Below the pieces are notes generated by a model that saw only the letters and a program-made list of their open reading frames with translations, did no database searches and was not told the DNA's origin. A stretch of DNA of 64,000 bases, from positions 124,001-188,000 of the forward strand of contig JAEQBH010002183.1 in assembly GCA_016808115.1 (NCBI GenBank), in the 5' to 3' direction. Each line of letters opens with the position of its first letter. The first letter of the stretch is position 1. The stretch is from Tetrastigma voinierianum (taxonomy: Eukaryota > Streptophyta > Magnoliopsida > Vitales > Vitaceae). Of the stretch, positions 11,751 through 23,668 are shown piece after piece. The position numbers and the translations under genes are program-made.

Positions 11751-14111
11751 TGCCAACACCCAAATTATACCGTGAGTTTATAACGTGTTTTGGATATAAT
11801 AAAAGTAAATGTATATTTTTACGGAATAAAATCTTTGCCAAAAATAAAATATGCAAAATCCGGAATTTATATAAAAGACAAGGCTAAATTATTGGTGCAA
11901 TTTAGGACCCAAGGGTCATAATTTAATAAGTTCATATGCCAAAGTGGAATTTGAATAAGTTAGATTGAGAATAATAAAGAGATGAAGGACCTAAATGAAA
12001 AAAATGGAAAAGAAGGCAAAAATGTATAAGGCCAAACATGGCCTTATTTTGGAATCAAAATATCTCATGTTGGTCTTTGGATAGGAGAGCAAAACGAATA
12101 AGGGAGAAAAGAAGAAGAGAAGAGAAGGAGAAGGAGAAGAAGAGAAGGGAAGGAGAAGAAGAAGAAGAAGAAGAAGAAGGAAGAAGGAGAAGAGAAGTTC
12201 AAGAAAGATCAAAGGTATGGAATTGTTTGTATGGATTTTTTTTTATGGATTTTTGTATGGATATGTATATGGATACTTGTTGGAGGTTTGGCATACCTCT
12301 TTTTTTTGGTCGTGGTCCTCAATAGAGGAAAATTTTGTATAGAGAAAATGTTGGGTTTAGGGAAGTGTTGTCGTTTTTTTGACCCGATGTTTTTGTTTGG
12401 CCGTAACTTGGCCATCGGCCTAAGTAAATTGAGTTATTTAAATTTAAGACCAATTGGAAACACAGGAGAACGAATATTCGCAAAAATAAGTATATCCAAA
12501 TTTTGACTCCATTGGACCCATAAAAATTTTCAAAGTGATGCTCTGTTTTCGGGTCAATTCTGATACAATTTTGGGTTCCATAACAGTTTTGGTATTTAGG
12601 CCATAAGTTGAGTTTCACTTATCCAAATTGAGTGATTAAAATTTAGGTAAACTATACTTCTAGGAGAACAAATATTCTTAAAATAAGTATATCCAAATTT
12701 GGACCCCATTGGACCTCAAAAATTCATCAAAGTAAGGGAACAATTCGGTCCCTGAAATCTGTCTCAGAACAGTCCCCTGAACTGGAGTAATTCCGGTTGT
12801 TTCAATCATAACTTGAGTTATACTGGTTCAAATGAGATGATTCAAATTTCTATACAAACTAGACATCGGGGAGAACAACTTTCATGAAGAAAGTAGGGTC
12901 AAAATTGTAGTAAAAAATGGACTTAGGAGCTGCCTAGAACTGTTTAAGTAGAATCGGTTATAGAAACTATAATTGTATAAAGGTTATATAAATGTATTGT
13001 TACATGAAATAATGCATCATAGTAATATGATTATGATAACATGTGTTAAGAAAGTTAAAGCTAATACATATATAATTTTGTTTATATGAAAAGTACAAAT
13101 TTAAATGTTTATAAGAGATTATTTTGATAATGAATATCTCATAAGTATACAATGACATCGTAGTGATTCATGTATATGAGATATCTTTTCTAATAATCGA
13201 AAGATTGTTAAGAAAATGTAATAAACTCTGGACATCTGTTTATGACCGGGTAGTTGGATATATAGGCATGTCTATAGGGATATAGTTGATGCAACATACA
13301 GTTTACAGATATTGAGACCTCGTTTGGGTTAATGACATAGTTCCCGTTTGGATCATTATAATGGCCTCGTTTGGGTCATACAGAGAGATCACCGCCTCAG
13401 ACAAAGGATAGTACTGGTACATACAGTTTTTTTTTCCGTATCCACTTCTAAGATATTTGCAGGCATAAAACATAAGATAAGTGACAAGAATATGTAAATG
13501 ACATGACATGATATGAGAAGCATAACATTGTTATGTGATGATACGTAAACAGTGATAAGTACAAGAACAAAAACGTAAATGAAAGATGATATAGAACAAA
13601 CATGATAAGATCGAATAAGTATGATATATGTAGAAGCATATCTATAAATGATATGTTCAAAACATGAATACATGTGTATATGTAAAAATGAATGTTAAAG
13701 TTATATGCAATATTTAAAGTGTGATGACTTTGATTAGAGGTAGTCTATATGTATTTATTCCCATTAAGCTATGTTTAGCACAGCAAGCTATCCGCGTAGC
13801 ACGTAAGAGGAAACTAGAGGATCGACACCGCATCAGCAGCCAAAGTTAACACATCACTAGGTACCCAATCAGCATTCATTCGTTTAATGTATATGTATTT
13901 TTGTTTCTTTTGTATAATGTAAATATTGTAAATGTTGAACATTTCTATATATGGAGCTTGTATATATTTTGTAATCCATCACATGTAATATACTACAAGT
14001 TAAATGTTTAATACTATAGGAAATAGAACAAGCTTAAAGTTTATAAGATTATAGTAAATAGGAAAAACGACACCCTCGTCACACCACGTGCACCGAGTCG
14101 GGGGCGCTACA
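11751..14111 (+). mobile_element. 3' LTR of gypsy element A
   Basis: It begins TGCCAACACCC at 11,751 and ends GGGGGCGCTACA at 14,111, about 2.36 kb. The right half matches the 5' LTR at 2190-3335. A purine-rich GAA/GAG block at about 12,085-12,190 lies inside. Immediately after 14,111 the sequence is copia integrase coding DNA, so the element inserted into a copia copy. Its target duplication cannot be checked because the left end is outside the window. Confidence 0.85.
12085..12190 (+). repeat. Purine-rich GAA/GAG low-complexity tract
   Basis: Almost uninterrupted A and G, including about eight GAA units near 12,155-12,180. A similar shorter purine block occurs in LTR B at about 4098-4140, again suggesting common ancestry of the two LTR families. 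Confidence 0.8.
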
Positions 14112-16070
14112 CGCTGTGCTGCCAATCTCTCGGGGGATGCACTAATGACTGCAGCCTACATTCTAAATAAAGTTCCATCTAAGTCTTTTCCTTCCACTCC
14201 ATATGAAGTATGGAAAGGTATGATGCTTGATTTGAACGTTATGCGCCCATAGGGGTGTGCGGCTTATGTTTCATAATGTTTCTCATGAATATGAGACGCT
14301 TTGTCCTAAGGGGAAGAAATGTATCTTCATAAGACACTTAGAGTCCTCCAAAGGATATATCTTCTTAGGAGAATATATAAATAGAAGTGTAACATAAATC
14401 GAGTCACAAAATGTCGTATTTTTGCTAGAGGACTTTCCGAAATGAGGTGAGATAGATAAGGATACTCATTTCTATGAAATGGAAGATCCTAAAGTTAGTG
14501 AGGGTGTAAGAATAATTTATTCAACACTTACAGGACCAAACAACATAATAAGTCTAACCCCACTTGAAGTGAGGGGGAGTGACAATTTTCTAGACCATGT
14601 TCCTATAGAGCAAAATCATGAACAATCTCAAACTCGACGTAGTAATCGAGAGAGAATTCCCCATTGTCACTTTGAGATTGAGGGGAAAGCTTTCATGATC
14701 GCTCATGATGAAGAAGAGCCCAAAACAATACAACAAGCTCTTTTTGGTCCTAACTCTAAAGAGTGGTTTGAAGATATGAAAGAGGAAATGAATTCAATGA
14801 ATCAAACAGAGTTTGGGATTTGGTTGATTTGCCGCCAACTCGTAAGACCATTGGGAACAAGTGGGTTCTAAATATTAAACATAAGTCGGATGGGACAATT
14901 GACAAATATAAGGCTCGATTAGTAGCTAAGGGTTACACACAACAAGAAGGAATTGACTATGAAGATAACTTCTCGCCTATGGTCAAGTTCGCATCAATTC
15001 ACATCATTTTAGCCATTATGGCAAGAATGGATCTAGAATTACACCAAATGGACATTAAGACTACTTTCCTTAATGGAGAGCTCGATGAAGAAATCTATAT
15101 GGATCAACCTTTAGGCTTCGAGCTCAAAGGATAGGAGCACAAAGTTTGCAAGCTCAAAAAGATCCATCTATGGTCTTAAACATGCCTCAAGACAATGGAA
15201 CCTCAAATGTCATCAAGCCATGTTGAAAGATGGCTTTACAATGATGGAAGAGAATCATTTTGTGTTTATTAAACGTTCAAATAACCACTTCATAATTCTA
15301 TCCTTATATGTTGATGGCATATTAATAGCTGGAAATGATAAGAAATTGATAGATGTGACCAAGAAGTGGTTATCATCAAATTTTGAAATGAAAGACATGG
15401 GGGAGGCTAACTATGTACTTGCAAGCAGATCCTGGCGGATCGCTTCAAAACGCCCTAGGTCGTAAAAAATATCTCAAGAGACGATACAAAAATGTTACAA
15501 AGGCTACATATGCATGATTGCAAGCTTATGGACACCCCTGTTAAGAGAAATTTGAGTCTTAGTCTTAATATGTGTCCCAAGTCGGTTGAAGAGAAAGAAT
15601 AAATGTCCAAAGTACCTTACTCCAGTGCTATCCAAAGTCTGATGTATGTAATGATGTGCACACGTCTAGACATATGCTATGTTGTTGGGCTAGCAAGCAT
15701 ATTTCAATATAATCCAAGTATAAAACACTAGATGACAGTGAAGATAATTTTGAGATATCTAAAAGGAACAACAGATTATGTGCTATTCTACCAAGGGAGA
15801 GATTAGTGATTGATTAGTTATACAGATGCTAATTGGGGAAGCGATCCTAATCAACTCAAATCGACGATTGGATATGCGCTCTTGTTGAATGATTGTGAAA
15901 TATCATGGGAAGACCAAACATATCCAGATTAGATATCATTCGCCGTGAGATATGATCATGTCGAAGTGGTTCAAACATTCCTACCAATGAGATGCAGCGC
16001 ACCCATTACTAAACCATAGCCGAGATGCATTTGTGAGGCATGTGAGATCCCTAGGCTTATGTAGGATGTG
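14112..16070 (+). pseudogene. Right half of a Ty1/copia pol relic
   Basis: The frame opens at the insertion junction in integrase (GDALMTAAYILNKVPSK at about 14,130-14,180). RT follows from about 14,760: WVLNIKHKSDGTIDKYKARL, LVAKGYTQQEGIDYEDNFSP, and HQMDIKTTFLNGELDEEIYM to about 15,100. The usual catalytic YVDD reads YVDG (15,307-15,318). RNase H follows to about 15,930, and the C-terminal PLP-RDAFVRHVRSLGL-like end lies near 16,010-16,060. Stops and frameshifts break it repeatedly. The left half should lie beyond element A, outside the window. Confidence 0.88.
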
Positions 16071-17604
16071 ATTGAATGGAACAAAACACTTGTGATTTTC
16101 TTACAATAAGATAAAGAGCATTTCACATGATTCACTTGTTTTTTGTTTTTTTGTTTTTTTTTTGTGAATATGTTGAAAATGTCGCTTGACACAATTCAAA
16201 TAATGTATGTCGATAGACTTGATTGACTCCCTCACATGAGTAATCGCCTCTAGCGCTGTGGGAGCGAGTAGAGATGAGACCTTAATTTAAAGGACTAAGG
16301 TGTAATAGGAGCGACTTTGGTCATATTATCACTTACTAGGTCACCTTGATGAGAATCAAGATGAGATTCTTTGTTTGAATCAACATGAATGCCTTACCCC
16401 ACCATTCGTGTGTCTATTTAGAGGAAGCTGAGTGTAGAACTTATTATTTAACATCATGGAATGTGGAAATAAAAGTTTAAGGTGTGGCGCTTTTGGAGCG
16501 ACAAGACTAAGACTTATATGGAGTTATTTGTTTTACAATTTAGAGCAAGACTTACACTCTTTCATCTTTTATAAGAAAGAGAAGTTCCATCATAACATGC
16601 ATTTCATACTGCATGTGCTAGATGACCAATTGGGAAGCAAAAGAATGAATCCCTATTTTTTTGCTATGTGAGTCCTAGAAATCCTATATATGGATTTCAT
16701 CTTTTCTTACCCTTTGTGACTTTTGACTATATCGTGATGTGATGAGTTGATGTTGGCTATCTTAGGATGTATCCATAGTCATGGAAGATTCGACATGAGC
16801 ATTCCTAAACTGACTAACTCGATTTGAGGATGATTGGTATGGCGAAAGAAAAGTATTTTCTTATACACTCGTTATATTCACTCCGTTTCTCTTGATAGAG
16901 CTTGGAATAACTTAGAATACTGAGTAATTATAAGAGAGATCTGAGTGTGGATTCTTTAGGGATTGAATCATACTTGATCATGTGTACTATGAAAATACTT
17001 GGGGTAAATAAGCACTACCTTACCCTTATGAGGTTGATGTCTCTATATGGCCTGAGGATAGGTTTGTATTGGAGCTCCCACCATCGGTCTGCTTCAGGTC
17101 GCATAGTGCATTTTACTTGCCATATGATTTATTCTACGTTTGAAGTAACCAAAGATGATGTTTGTGATGAGTCAAGCCCAACATAGGCGAGTGGGAGACG
17201 TTGGATTACGGATAAGAACCTAAGATCACTTTTTAGGGTTGGTTGGTTTGAAAAAAAAAACCTAGAAGAAGTTGGAAAATCTATCTCCTCTCCCTCAGAA
17301 AGATCTCGCACATTGGTAAACCATTATGAAAACTACAAAGATACTGAAAGGGTGTTCGTACTATGAAAAACTCATAACAGATTCCATCAAAGTGATCTGA
17401 TTCTTGCATGAAGCATTGAGACAGGGTTGCAGCTTCAACAAGTGAATATGGTTTATTTAGTTGCAAACCATTTGTTTTTCTTACTAGCAGGGGGGAAGAA
17501 GGAGAAGGAATGACGATTAAGGCAAGAGAGGAAACCACGAGAACCCGGACTTCCAGTCGATGACTCAAGAGATATGAAAGATTGTCGTAATATATTTGAG
17601 GAAC
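16071..17604 (+). other. Unassigned tail of the copia element, probably 3'UTR and LTR
   Basis: No coding frame or known motif. It follows the copia pol end and may hold its 3' LTR, but no second LTR copy is in the window for comparison, so no boundary can be placed. T-rich runs lie near 16,138-16,162. Confidence 0.3.
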
Positions 17605-17768
17605 ATTATCAAGATCCGCTGTTAGATCGAGGAATTGAAGACATGGTTGAGGGATCTAGTTGCTCTTAATAGAAGAGGCAAGTAGTGGCCAAAAGAGTTA
17701 CAAGCCATAGTGTTTTAAGCTTGTAATGGTAGCACTAGCCCCCCTCCCTCGAACAAAAAAAAGGAAAT

Positions 17769-17822
<54 letters not shown>

Positions 17823-18225
17823 ATATAATAAAGTTTATATATTTGATGTGTATAGATGTCGAGTAAGAGGTAATCGGCCTTGGGTTTAAGTTTCAACTCT
17901 CCTCACAACAAATTATTATTATTATTATTAAATCATGATCCGTTGTTAGATCGAGGAATGGAAGACATAATTGAGGGATCTAGTTGTTTTTTTTATAGAA
18001 GATGCAAGTAGTGACCAAAAGAGTTACAAGCTATATAGTGCTTTAAGCTTGTAAGGGTACACTAGCCCCCTCCGTCCAACCAAAAAATAAATAAATTATA
18101 ATATTTATTTATTTACTTGAGATAATACAATAAATGTTTATATATTTGATAATATAGATTTGATAACTAGAGGTAACCGAGGCAAGTTTAAGTTTCATAG
18201 TAATTTTATATTATTATTATTATTA
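17605..18225 (+). repeat. Tandem duplication, about 310-bp unit
   Basis: About 17,611-17,930 and 17,935-18,225 share, in the same order: GTTAGATCGAGGAAT, TTGAGGGATCTAGTTG, GAGTTACAAGC, CTTTAAGCTTGTAA-like, an AT-rich run, TTTATATATTTGAT and GGTAATCG/GGTAACCG before a TTATTATTATT end. The first copy contains a pure (AT)n run; the second has an AT-rich degenerate run at that place. Confidence 0.8.
17772..17816. repeat. (AT)n microsatellite
   Basis: About 22 uninterrupted AT units within the first copy of the tandem duplication. Confidence 0.95.
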
Positions 18226-18418
18226 TAATTCATCATTTCTTCTTCTTCTTCCTCCCTCTTTCTTACTAGGCAGCACCTTCCTCGTTTTCTTTCACTACCC
18301 TGACACCAACACCCTAGGTCGACTTCTTCCCTTTCTTCCACCGGGTGCCTGCTTTTGGTCCGAACCTCCAAGTTAAGGCTATTTTTCCCTCCACTTTCAT
18401 CATATTTCTGCAGAAAAT

Positions 18419-18709
18419 TGATAAGAGTTAACCACGTCACCATTGGCAAGACTTGGTCAAGGAAAAAAATGGAGTTGTGGACTTCAGACGTGGAAGAATT
18501 CTTAATTTTATATTTTCGGTTAATTGTTGCATTTTATCTTTTATTTTTAGATAATTAGTGGAGCAAATTTAGGAATCCACTAAAGCAACTAGCATGCACG
18601 TTTCTTTAACATTTTGTATTTAAAACCTTATAATTATAAAAATGGAAAAAAAAGAAGAAATTTGCTAATTATCTCTTTGTCAAAAAACAAACCCACGAGG
18701 GTTTTATCA
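18419..18709 (+). repeat. 5' LTR of the miniature element
   Basis: 291 bp; differs from the 3' copy by scattered substitutions and a few small indels, so insertion was not very recent. Confidence 0.9.
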
Positions 18710-18733
18710 TTTGGTATTAGAGCCTCATCCTAA

Positions 18734-19045
18734 ATGGCCTGGCAACCACTGGGAGAGACTAAAAATTTGCGTTATGTCGGCCAACATCCGAAGACACGGA
18801 CAAATTGTTTATTGAGTTGCGAAGGCATCGAGAATCCACTGAATTCAAGGGGAGAGTCTTGGCAATGGAGTCCTAGCCAAAGTAGGATAAACAACCAGAA
18901 GAGCCTTGCAACCAATGTGCTCAAGTGTGAGAGAGGGAAGGTGTTGCTGGATCCTAATAAAGTCAACGAGATCTCCATGGCCAATTCCAAGCAAAACATT
19001 AGAAAATTGGTCAAGTATGTTTTTGTTTCAAGGAAGCCAACTTAA
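18734..19045 (+). CDS. Unrecognised 103-aa frame inside the miniature LTR element
   Basis: The ATG comes shortly after the PBS, where gag would start in a full element. The product is hydrophilic and basic near the end. I see no zinc knuckle, protease or RT motif, and no membrane segment or signal peptide. It may be a remnant of gag, a captured host fragment, or a chance frame; a frame of this length by chance is quite possible. Confidence 0.25.
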   Translation: MAWQPLGETKNLRYVGQHPKTRTNCLLSCEGIENPLNSRGESWQWSPSQSRINNQKSLATNVLKCERGKVLLDPNKVNEISMANSKQNIRKLVKYVFVSRKPT

Positions 19046-19291
19046 GTTCATTCAAGATCACATGCATGTCGGATGAAGGAGGCCAAGTGAAAGGGGTATC
19101 ACTATGGCTATATCAAGTGAAAGGGTACGACGAAGGCTACGTTGTCAAACAAAATCTTGTGAATGAGGAGGATACGCGTGCTTAGGTAACTAACTTTGTA
19201 AGTCTGAGGAATCGAGAAGACAATAATGGGTGAGAGTCGTACGAGTTTATCTTAAACGTGGGGACAAGGTTCAACGTTTAGGGAGGGGTAA

Positions 19292-19580
19292 TGATAAGAG
19301 TTAACCACGTCACCATTAGCAAGTCTTGGTCAAGGAAGAAAATGAAGTTGTGGACTTAAGACATGGGAGAATTCTTAATTTTATATTTCTGTTAACTGTT
19401 GCATTTTATCTTTTATTTTTAGATAATTAGTTAAGAAAATTTAGGAATCCACTAAAGCAACTAGCATGCACGTTTCTTTAATATTTTGTATTTAAAACCT
19501 CATAATTATAGAAATTAAAAACAATAATAAATTTGCTAATTATCTCTTTGTCAAAAAACAAACCCAGAAGGGTTTTATCA
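19292..19580 (+). repeat. 3' LTR of the miniature element
   Basis: 289 bp, preceded by the polypurine tract at 19,280-19,291 and followed by the second AAAAT target copy. Confidence 0.9.
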
Positions 19581-19585
19581 AAAAT

Positions 19586-19990
19586 TCGGTGATATATCCT
19601 GAAAAATCATCGAAGAACCTTCTTACCTGATGATTGCGTACATATTTTATCGAAATTTTTGTTACAAATGAAATTTCACCAAAATTTATTCGAAATCTAA
19701 GGATATTTACCGATATTTATGAGATTGGAAATATCTAACCTATATTTCTTTCCATTGCTGCCGACATATGAAATTTCCCGAAATTTTCATCCTATCCTAT
19801 CTCATTTATTTTTTGGTGAGTGGTGAGTGGATACAAAAGGTTAAGGCAACGTACAAATTCAGTTAAATGAAGAACTGCAATAAACTTTAAAAGCAATTTT
19901 TCTAAACAATCACCTATTTTTGTTAACAATTTATTGTTCTATTTGCTTCCCTATAGACATGGCAACAAATGTAATTATTTAAATTTTGAG
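19586..19990. other. Intergenic DNA with CGAAATTT/CGATATTT words
   Basis: No gene. At 19,600-19,790 words such as CGAAATTTTT, GAAATTTC and CGATATTTAT recur in both orientations, which looks like an old AT-rich repeat, but no boundaries are visible. Confidence 0.3.
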
Positions 19991-21240
19991 AAAGCCTTCA
20001 AACATCCCCATTAACAAAATAATTGAACTAAATAAACTACTTTTTTTATTATTATAACCATGACTACTTTTGAATCCCCTTTGATCTCCAAGTTTAAGAA
20101 ATCCTTTTCTTTCGTAGCTAAAATATCATCTCTTAGTATCCTACATTCAGCAATAATAATCGTCGCATTACTTAAATATTTGTTTCCAGCCATTTTAACT
20201 ATTCCATTTGAGTCTCTAATGACCCAGCTTCTAGCACTTGCATCTTTTATCGTGGAACCATCAAAATTTAATTTGAATATTTCTTTAATAGGGGAACCCA
20301 ATGGATCTATTTTTTCAACTTGACGAGGGATTTTGCATCATTCGTTAATAAGAAATGAGTCACTCATACATTTCCAAAGATTTTGAAAAGTCAAGATAGC
20401 TTTCTCATGAGAAATGGAATAAGTTTTATTTTCCTAAATAAAACATGGTTTATATGAGTCTAGACATTCCAAAGAATAATGGAAATTTTTTCCAAGTTTG
20501 AAAAGTCTATAATTAGTATTATAATTTTTATAAATCGTTTTAGCCAAGAGAGGAAATCACCTTCATAAAAAAACGGGGTGGGGCAATTATATTTAATATG
20601 GTCCCAAATTCTTTGAACAAAAAAACAACATTTTAAAATGTGGTCAATATTTTCACTATTTTGAATACAAAAATAACAAGTATTTGTAATTTTAAAATGT
20701 GGTTAATATTTTCACTATTTTGATTGCAAAAATAACAAGTATTTGTAATTTATAGTTTTCAAGCAATCATAAATTCACAAGTGGGGAGGGCTTCTCTAAG
20801 AATCAATCAAAGAAAAAACTTTATTACAGGTAATAACTTTAGATTCTAAATTCAATTTAGAATTTCATACCTGTGGTGCACAAAGGTTTTTCTCATTACC
20901 CAAATTATTGATTTGAGAGTGAAATTACCATCTTGAGAGATATCCCACTAGACTTTGTCTTCTATAAAGCTATAAGGGACATGACCTACTTTAATTTCAA
21001 TTAAAACATTTGAAAAGAGTAAAGATGAAAGAGAATGAACATTCCACTCTTTAGTTTCATGATTTATAAATCATACACTTTAGCATATGGATTGATATAT
21101 GGTAGTTTAATTTCATCCATGAAAGAAATAAGGGGCTTCGAATAAACCCAATTATTGGTTCAAATACAAAATTTTATATATTCTCCGATACACCATTTTA
21201 AACCGATCGCATATGATTAATAATTTTTTTCCATGCAAAA
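19990..21240 (-). pseudogene. Decayed 3' end of an L1-type LINE (zf-RVT and RNase H region)
   Basis: Read on the minus strand, 20,301-20,030 gives a plant LINE RNase H domain: FKLNFDGSTIKDASA, then WVIRDSNGIVKMAG, IIIAECRILRDDILA and LEIKGDSKVVM. Upstream on the same strand, around 20,750-20,560, a C..C...HILKCC-type zinc-finger (zf-RVT) is readable, and around 21,230-20,900 fragments of the preceding W-K-I region. All frames are interrupted. No poly(A) tail or target duplication was located. Confidence 0.7.
20631..20748. repeat. 59-bp tandem duplication within the LINE relic
   Basis: TTTTAAAATGTGG-(C/T)-CAATATTTTCAC-type units at 20,631-20,689 and 20,690-20,748 differ at about four positions. 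The unit length is not a multiple of three, so the duplication shifts the LINE frame across the zinc-finger. Confidence 0.85.
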
Positions 21241-21424
21241 GAGTGTTCATCATTTTTTTAAATTCTAAAAAAATAAGCAAAAACTGCCCTAGTGCTGGAA
21301 ATATTTTCGGTATTTTAAGAAATAGTGTTTTTTAAATTGGCGTGGCAAAAATCCGTCCAAATTGGGGCTAAGTAATGCAATAACGGCGTCAAGGGACCTG
21401 ACAGACATCCTTCACCCTTGGATT

Positions 21425-21549
21425 ATAAAACATCTGACGGTCGATATGCACCCTATGAGTATGAGCGCAGAAGGATAGGGACGACGTCCGTGCCCTACCA
21501 GCTTCACCGCGGCTCCTCCATAATCAACCTTCAAAACTTTGGATTTAAG
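21425..21549 (+). promoter_or_regulatory. Probable promoter end and 5'UTR exon of TIC20
   Basis: A TATA-like TTATAAAA lies near 21,423-21,430. The sequence then becomes GC-richer (CTTCACCGCGGCTCCTCC) and ends in AAG|GTACTT, a plausible splice donor at 21,550, after which the DNA is intron-like. The coding ATG is 2.1 kb downstream, so a leader exon is expected here. Inferred from composition and signals only. Confidence 0.45.
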
Positions 21550-23650
21550 GTACTTCTCTGAAGCGATGGTTTTGTTATTTCATTTTTCTCGATTTTCTCG
21601 GCAGCCAAACGGTGGTACATTTCTTCTGCTTCGATGTTACGGTGTTTGTTTTTGGAATTCATGTTAGTTGCTGCTCGTAGCATCTTTTGTTTCTGTGAGT
21701 ATGCACTTGTGATTGAACGTAATCGCAGCAAATGGTCATAATAGCCTTTGATTAGTCCTTGTGATTAAAAGCGCGAAGACAAATGAGATGCATTTTGGGG
21801 ATTTTGAACTTTCAAATTTACTAGTAAGATAAATGATTAGTAAGATATAATTTTGGGGATTATGTCTTTCGGATTCGTTTTCTACCGAAAAATATTAATG
21901 ATAGTGAAACCTCTTGGTGGTATAGTTCTCAAATTGAAAGTTAAACGGTGAAATGCTATTTCTTGGATTAAGAGTTAGTAATGTAGTGCAGGTATGGAAA
22001 TTTTAACCAGATGCTTTGTAGTCTATTCATATGATAAATTGCAAGGCACCTGGAATTCTTCGCTTTAGGGTCTGAAGATAACGGGTTCTCTTTTCTTGGT
22101 CGGGATGATTAAACCAATCGATGGAGTGAAAGTAATACTTATCATGCATATCATTGAGTTATATTTTATTCTTATTCATTTCTTGTATGTATTTAGAGAG
22201 GCAATTATTATTTTTTTTTTGTTTCTTCTTTTGATAAGTAAAAGTATTTTATGAAGAGGCGCTAAAAAGTGTCTGAGCATATACAAGAAAGAAATACTCG
22301 TCCTCTCAACTGCATTAAAACTAAAAGGATAGACAAAGAAAAACAGAATGTTCTCATCTAGAAACCACCCAATCAAAGAATTCAACTAAAGTCAAAGGAC
22401 CATCAATTATGAACATTTTAGAGAGGTAAGTGTAGGTGCAAACTCTTCAGAAGAGAGCATGTTACTTATTGTGATTATTTTGAAATAGGTTGTACGAAGT
22501 ACGTTTAGGTGCATGGAAGTTTTCTATAGTGCACTTTGTGCTCTAAAAACTTCCAGTAAAGTTCTTATCTTGGCTATTTGTATACCAGTGTGCATCATTT
22601 TAATTTACTATTTCAACAGAAGAAATCCGTGGAGGTTGGGCTTAATATTGTTATCTTATTCTTAGTAAAAATGATTAGAATATAGAAGCTTAATTTTATC
22701 TACTGTCTGGACACCTTGATGGAGATGAGTTAAATACAAAAAATCAATGGACACCAAGAAATAAGAGTAAAAGCATATTTTTTGGTGGTTTTATCAAAAG
22801 AGGGAATATTTATCTGACAATTGTAGAACTTTTTCTGTTGTGTATGAATTGGATCCAATTTGGATTAGACTGAGTCTACTATTGGTAATCTTGATTTTGT
22901 TTAACGTGCTGTAGCCATTTTAGCTGACAAGCGTAAGGCCCTTATAGTTATGTTTTGAGTAGGATTGATTTCATACTGAAGTCAGCTTCCTCTCTTCTTA
23001 CCTTATCCCTTAAACAAAAGAGTAAGGGCAGACCCATACTATGGGCTTAACCTTTTAAGAGAACTAGTGTTCAACATGGACAAGCTCTTTTGGTGGGAGG
23101 TCATGTATTTGAACCTCACCATCACATATTTATTTTCCAATTTATTAAGCTCCCTTATAAGCCAAAAGAAGAGGCTACATGGGAAGGAGGTTGTTGGAGA
23201 GCATGATGATGTACCTTGTGAATCCAAAATTTATAAACTTAAGCCTTTAGAAAAATTGGTTGTTCAACACCTTCCTTCTTTATTCCTTGATTGTTCTAGA
23301 AACCAGGATTGACTTCTAAAATATGCATGGATGACATGTTGCATGCCTTTTTATTTCTTTGTAATAGAGGTCTCATGAACTGATTGCATGCATCATTGTT
23401 TTATGATAAGCGATTGCATACATCATTGTTGATGTAAATGATTGCCAAGTGGATCTGAATTGATTGTGATTTGGATGATAGGCATCTTGCTGTATATAGA
23501 TGAAATTTGTGTAGTACTTTGTGTTCCTTGCTTAATTTTTAAATGAAACTGGTTGGTGGTTGCATTTTTCTATCCCCATTTTAGACATTTGTCCTCTCTG
23601 CAGTAACCTGTTTCTTACATTCTCCTTGTAATGTTCAATCTGAACTAGGT
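21550..23650 (+). other. Predicted 5'UTR intron of TIC20
   Basis: AT-rich, no coding frame on either strand. The 3' end could be at CTCTGCAG (about 23,602) or ACTAG (about 23,648), both before the ATG at 23,669. Within it, 23,040-23,270 looks like an old dispersed repeat with short imperfect direct repeats (CTTAACCTTTTAAG... and CTTAAGCCTTTAG..., each followed by GTTCAACA). Confidence 0.4.
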
Positions 23651-23668
23651 AACTGGATATGCTTTTAA

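Larger units (their letters stand above)
18419..19580 (+). mobile_element. Complete miniature LTR retrotransposon (TRIM/SMART-like)
   Basis: Two direct repeats, 18,419-18,709 and 19,292-19,580, open TGATAAGAGTTAACC and close GGGTTTTATCA (near-perfect inverted TGATAA/TTATCA ends). A methionine-tRNA PBS (TGGTATTAGAGCC, 18,712-18,724) follows the first, and a polypurine tract AGGGAGGGGTAA precedes the second. A perfect 5-bp target duplication AAAAT flanks it (18,414-18,418 and 19,581-19,585). The 582-base interior has no gag-pol motif. It does hold a 103-codon frame (18,734-19,045) that starts 10 bases after the PBS and matches nothing I recognise. It must be moved in trans by an autonomous element. 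Confidence 0.92.

Noticed and set aside
23040..23270. Possible SINE in the TIC20 leader intron
   Set aside because: A weak B-box-like TTTGAACCTC is present, but no A box, tail or target duplication, so it is left only as a possible old repeat.
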